A stretch of 6,387 nucleotides of DNA from Eubacteriales bacterium (GTDB lineage: Bacteria > Bacillota > Clostridia > Lachnospirales > Lachnospiraceae): contig JAUNPT010000130.1 in NCBI GenBank assembly GCA_030536565.1, positions 1 to 6,387 on the forward strand. Reading direction: 5' to 3'. Positions 5,190-6,387 of this stretch are shown here, piece after piece. A model generated the notes under the pieces. The model was not told where the DNA came from. It saw only the letters and a list, made by a program, of their open reading frames with translations, and ran no database searches. Position 1 is the stretch's first letter. The number at the start of each line of letters is the position of its first letter. Made by a program: the position numbers and the translations under genes.

Positions 5190-6387
5190 ATGGATGTAAG
5201 CCAGTATTTAGAGATATTTATTGATGAATCAAATGAACATTTACAGAGCCTTAGTGACCAGTTAATGATTCTTGAAAAGGAACCAGATAATAGTGACACA
5301 ATTAATGAAATCTTCAGGGCAGCGCATTCTTTAAAAGGAATGGCAGGTACTATGGGTTACAAGAGAATGCAGAATTTAACTCATGACATGGAGAATGTAT
5401 TCTCAGAAGTGCGTAATGGTGCGATGAAGGTGAATTCAGAATTGGTAGATGTATTGTTTCAGTGTCTTGATGCACTGGAGACGTATGTTTCTAATATCCA
5501 GAATAATCAGGACGAGGGTACTGATGATAATGAACCTATTATAAAGGCACTCAATGCATTTATTGCATCAGAGGGAAAGACAGCAGAAGAACCTGCCATA
5601 CAGCAGGAGAAAGCAGCTGACGTTTCAGAGGTTACTAATATCGTACTTGCTGATTTTGAGAAAAATGCGGTTAATGAGGCTTTAAAGAAGAATCTTAATG
5701 TTTACAGGATTAAGGTTAGTGTTGATGAAAACTGCGTGCTTAAAGCGGCAAGAGCATTTTTGGTATTTAAAAATCTTGAGGGACATGGAGATATTATTAA
5801 ATCAGATCCATCTGTTCAGGATATTGAAGATGAAAAGTTTGAATTTGATTTTGATATAGTGATAATAACAAAAGACAGCTTTGAGACAATCACAGGAATT
5901 ATCAAGAATGTTTCAGAGATAAAAGATGCAGTTGGCGACGCAATTACAACTCCATTTACAGATGTGCCTGCAGAGCATGATAATGATTCTGTAAAAGAAA
6001 AGAAGACAAAGGAAGATAAGAAATCTTCTAAGGCATCAGATAAGAGTAATGAAAAAACACCAGCTGTCCAGAAAAATAACAAGTCTGCTAAACCAGTTGG
6101 ACATACGGTCAGAGTTGATATTGATAAGCTTGATGTACTTATGAATCTTGTAAGCGAGCTTATTATTGCAAAGAACGGACTTGTCTCTGCAAGTGCATCG
6201 GAAGATAACAGTGTAAGCTCAGGAAATCAAAACTTTACTGAGCAGATAGAGTATCTTGAAAGAGTGACAACAAATCTTCATGAATCTGTCATGAAGGTTC
6301 GAATGATGCCTATTGAAAGCGTATTTAGCAAATTCCCTCGAATGATTCGTGACTTGAATAAGAAGCTTGATAAGAAGATGGAGCTTT
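5190..6387 (+). CDS. cheA: CheA, chemotaxis sensor histidine kinase, N-terminal part (3' end outside window)
   Basis: CheA is the cytoplasmic histidine kinase coupled by CheW to chemoreceptors; it passes phosphate to CheY and CheB. The frame is open for 399 codons to the right edge, so the kinase core and CheW-like domain are missing only because the window ends. The start MDVSQYLEIFIDESNEHL is typical of Firmicute CheA. Domains seen: the P1 phosphotransfer domain (about 1-105), with phosphorylated His46 in FRAAHSLKGMAGTMG (42-56); a linker (about 106-152); and the P2 CheY/CheB-docking domain (about 153-249), with VYRIKVSVDE, ARAFLVFKNLE and EDEKFEFDFDIVIIT. A Lys/Ser-rich linker (about 262-305) is followed by the P3 dimerisation domain beginning VRVDIDKLDVLMNLVSELI (307-325). 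The conserved KVRMMPIESVFSKFPRMIRD (369-388) marks the P3 end and entry to the P4 ATPase domain. It resembles Thermotoga and B. subtilis CheA more than enteric CheA. No frameshift is seen in the visible part. Confidence 0.96.
   Translation, partial: MDVSQYLEIFIDESNEHLQSLSDQLMILEKEPDNSDTINEIFRAAHSLKGMAGTMGYKRMQNLTHDMENVFSEVRNGAMKVNSELVDVLFQCLDALETYVSNIQNNQDEGTDDNEPIIKALNAFIASEGKTAEEPAIQQEKAADVSEVTNIVLADFEKNAVNEALKKNLNVYRIKVSVDENCVLKAARAFLVFKNLEGHGDIIKSDPSVQDIEDEKFEFDFDIVIITKDSFETITGIIKNVSEIKDAVGDAITTPFTDVPAEHDNDSVKEKKTKEDKKSSKASDKSNEKTPAVQKNNKSAKPVGHTVRVDIDKLDVLMNLVSELIIAKNGLVSASASEDNSVSSGNQNFTEQIEYLERVTTNLHESVMKVRMMPIESVFSKFPRMIRDLNKKLDKKMEL

Noticed and set aside
5511..5526. Internal start in cheA giving a short form, as in enteric bacteria (GAGGG followed by ATG)
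   Set aside because: The ATG at 5524 is out of frame with cheA and is followed at once by an in-frame TAA.
5816..6082. Open frame of 88 codons on the - strand opposite cheA
   Set aside because: Its Ser/Phe-rich product mirrors the Lys/Glu/Asp-rich P2 end and linker of CheA; it is not independent coding.

Overview
This window is an uninterrupted stretch of a flagellar and chemotaxis operon. All genes are on the + strand and packed head to tail: the 3' part of flhA, then flhF, flhG, a PilZ-domain (YcgR-like) c-di-GMP effector gene, cheB, and the 5' part of cheA. The DNA is AT-rich, with many AUA, AGA and UUA codons. The order flhA-flhF-flhG-cheB-cheA matches the fla/che operon of Bacillus subtilis and relatives, but a PilZ gene is inserted before cheB. 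Together with the protein sequences this points to a motile low-GC Firmicute, most likely a clostridium. Lachnospiraceae (Roseburia/Butyrivibrio/Eubacterium type) is my best guess, but that is inference.

Layout: positions 1-1157 hold the end of flhA (export gate; its start lies outside the window). Positions 1159-2346 hold flhF (SRP-type GTPase) and 2346-3224 hold flhG (MinD-like ATPase), overlapping by one base. After a 44-base gap, 3269-3985 holds the PilZ protein. After a 36-base gap, 4022-5188 holds cheB, and one base separates it from cheA, which runs from 5190 off the right edge. Non-coding DNA is under 90 bases in total and no gap exceeds 44 bases. I see no RNA genes, mobile elements, CRISPR arrays, attachment sites or convincing terminators.

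How the genes fit together: FlhA is the export-gate protein that docks flagellar substrates. FlhF and FlhG form the GTPase/ATPase pair that sets flagellar position and number; FlhG starts with the DQAxxLR motif known to stimulate FlhF. The PilZ protein keeps the c-di-GMP-binding residues and probably slows or alters motor output when c-di-GMP is high. CheA (receptor-coupled histidine kinase) phosphorylates CheB (receptor methylesterase), and CheY by family knowledge, giving adaptation and motor control. One transcript would therefore supply flagellar placement, export, motor braking and chemosensory adaptation.

I found no sign of a novel system. The points most worth a second look are the c-di-GMP effector embedded in the operon, an apparent insertion within its PilZ domain, and the long basic linker of CheB.
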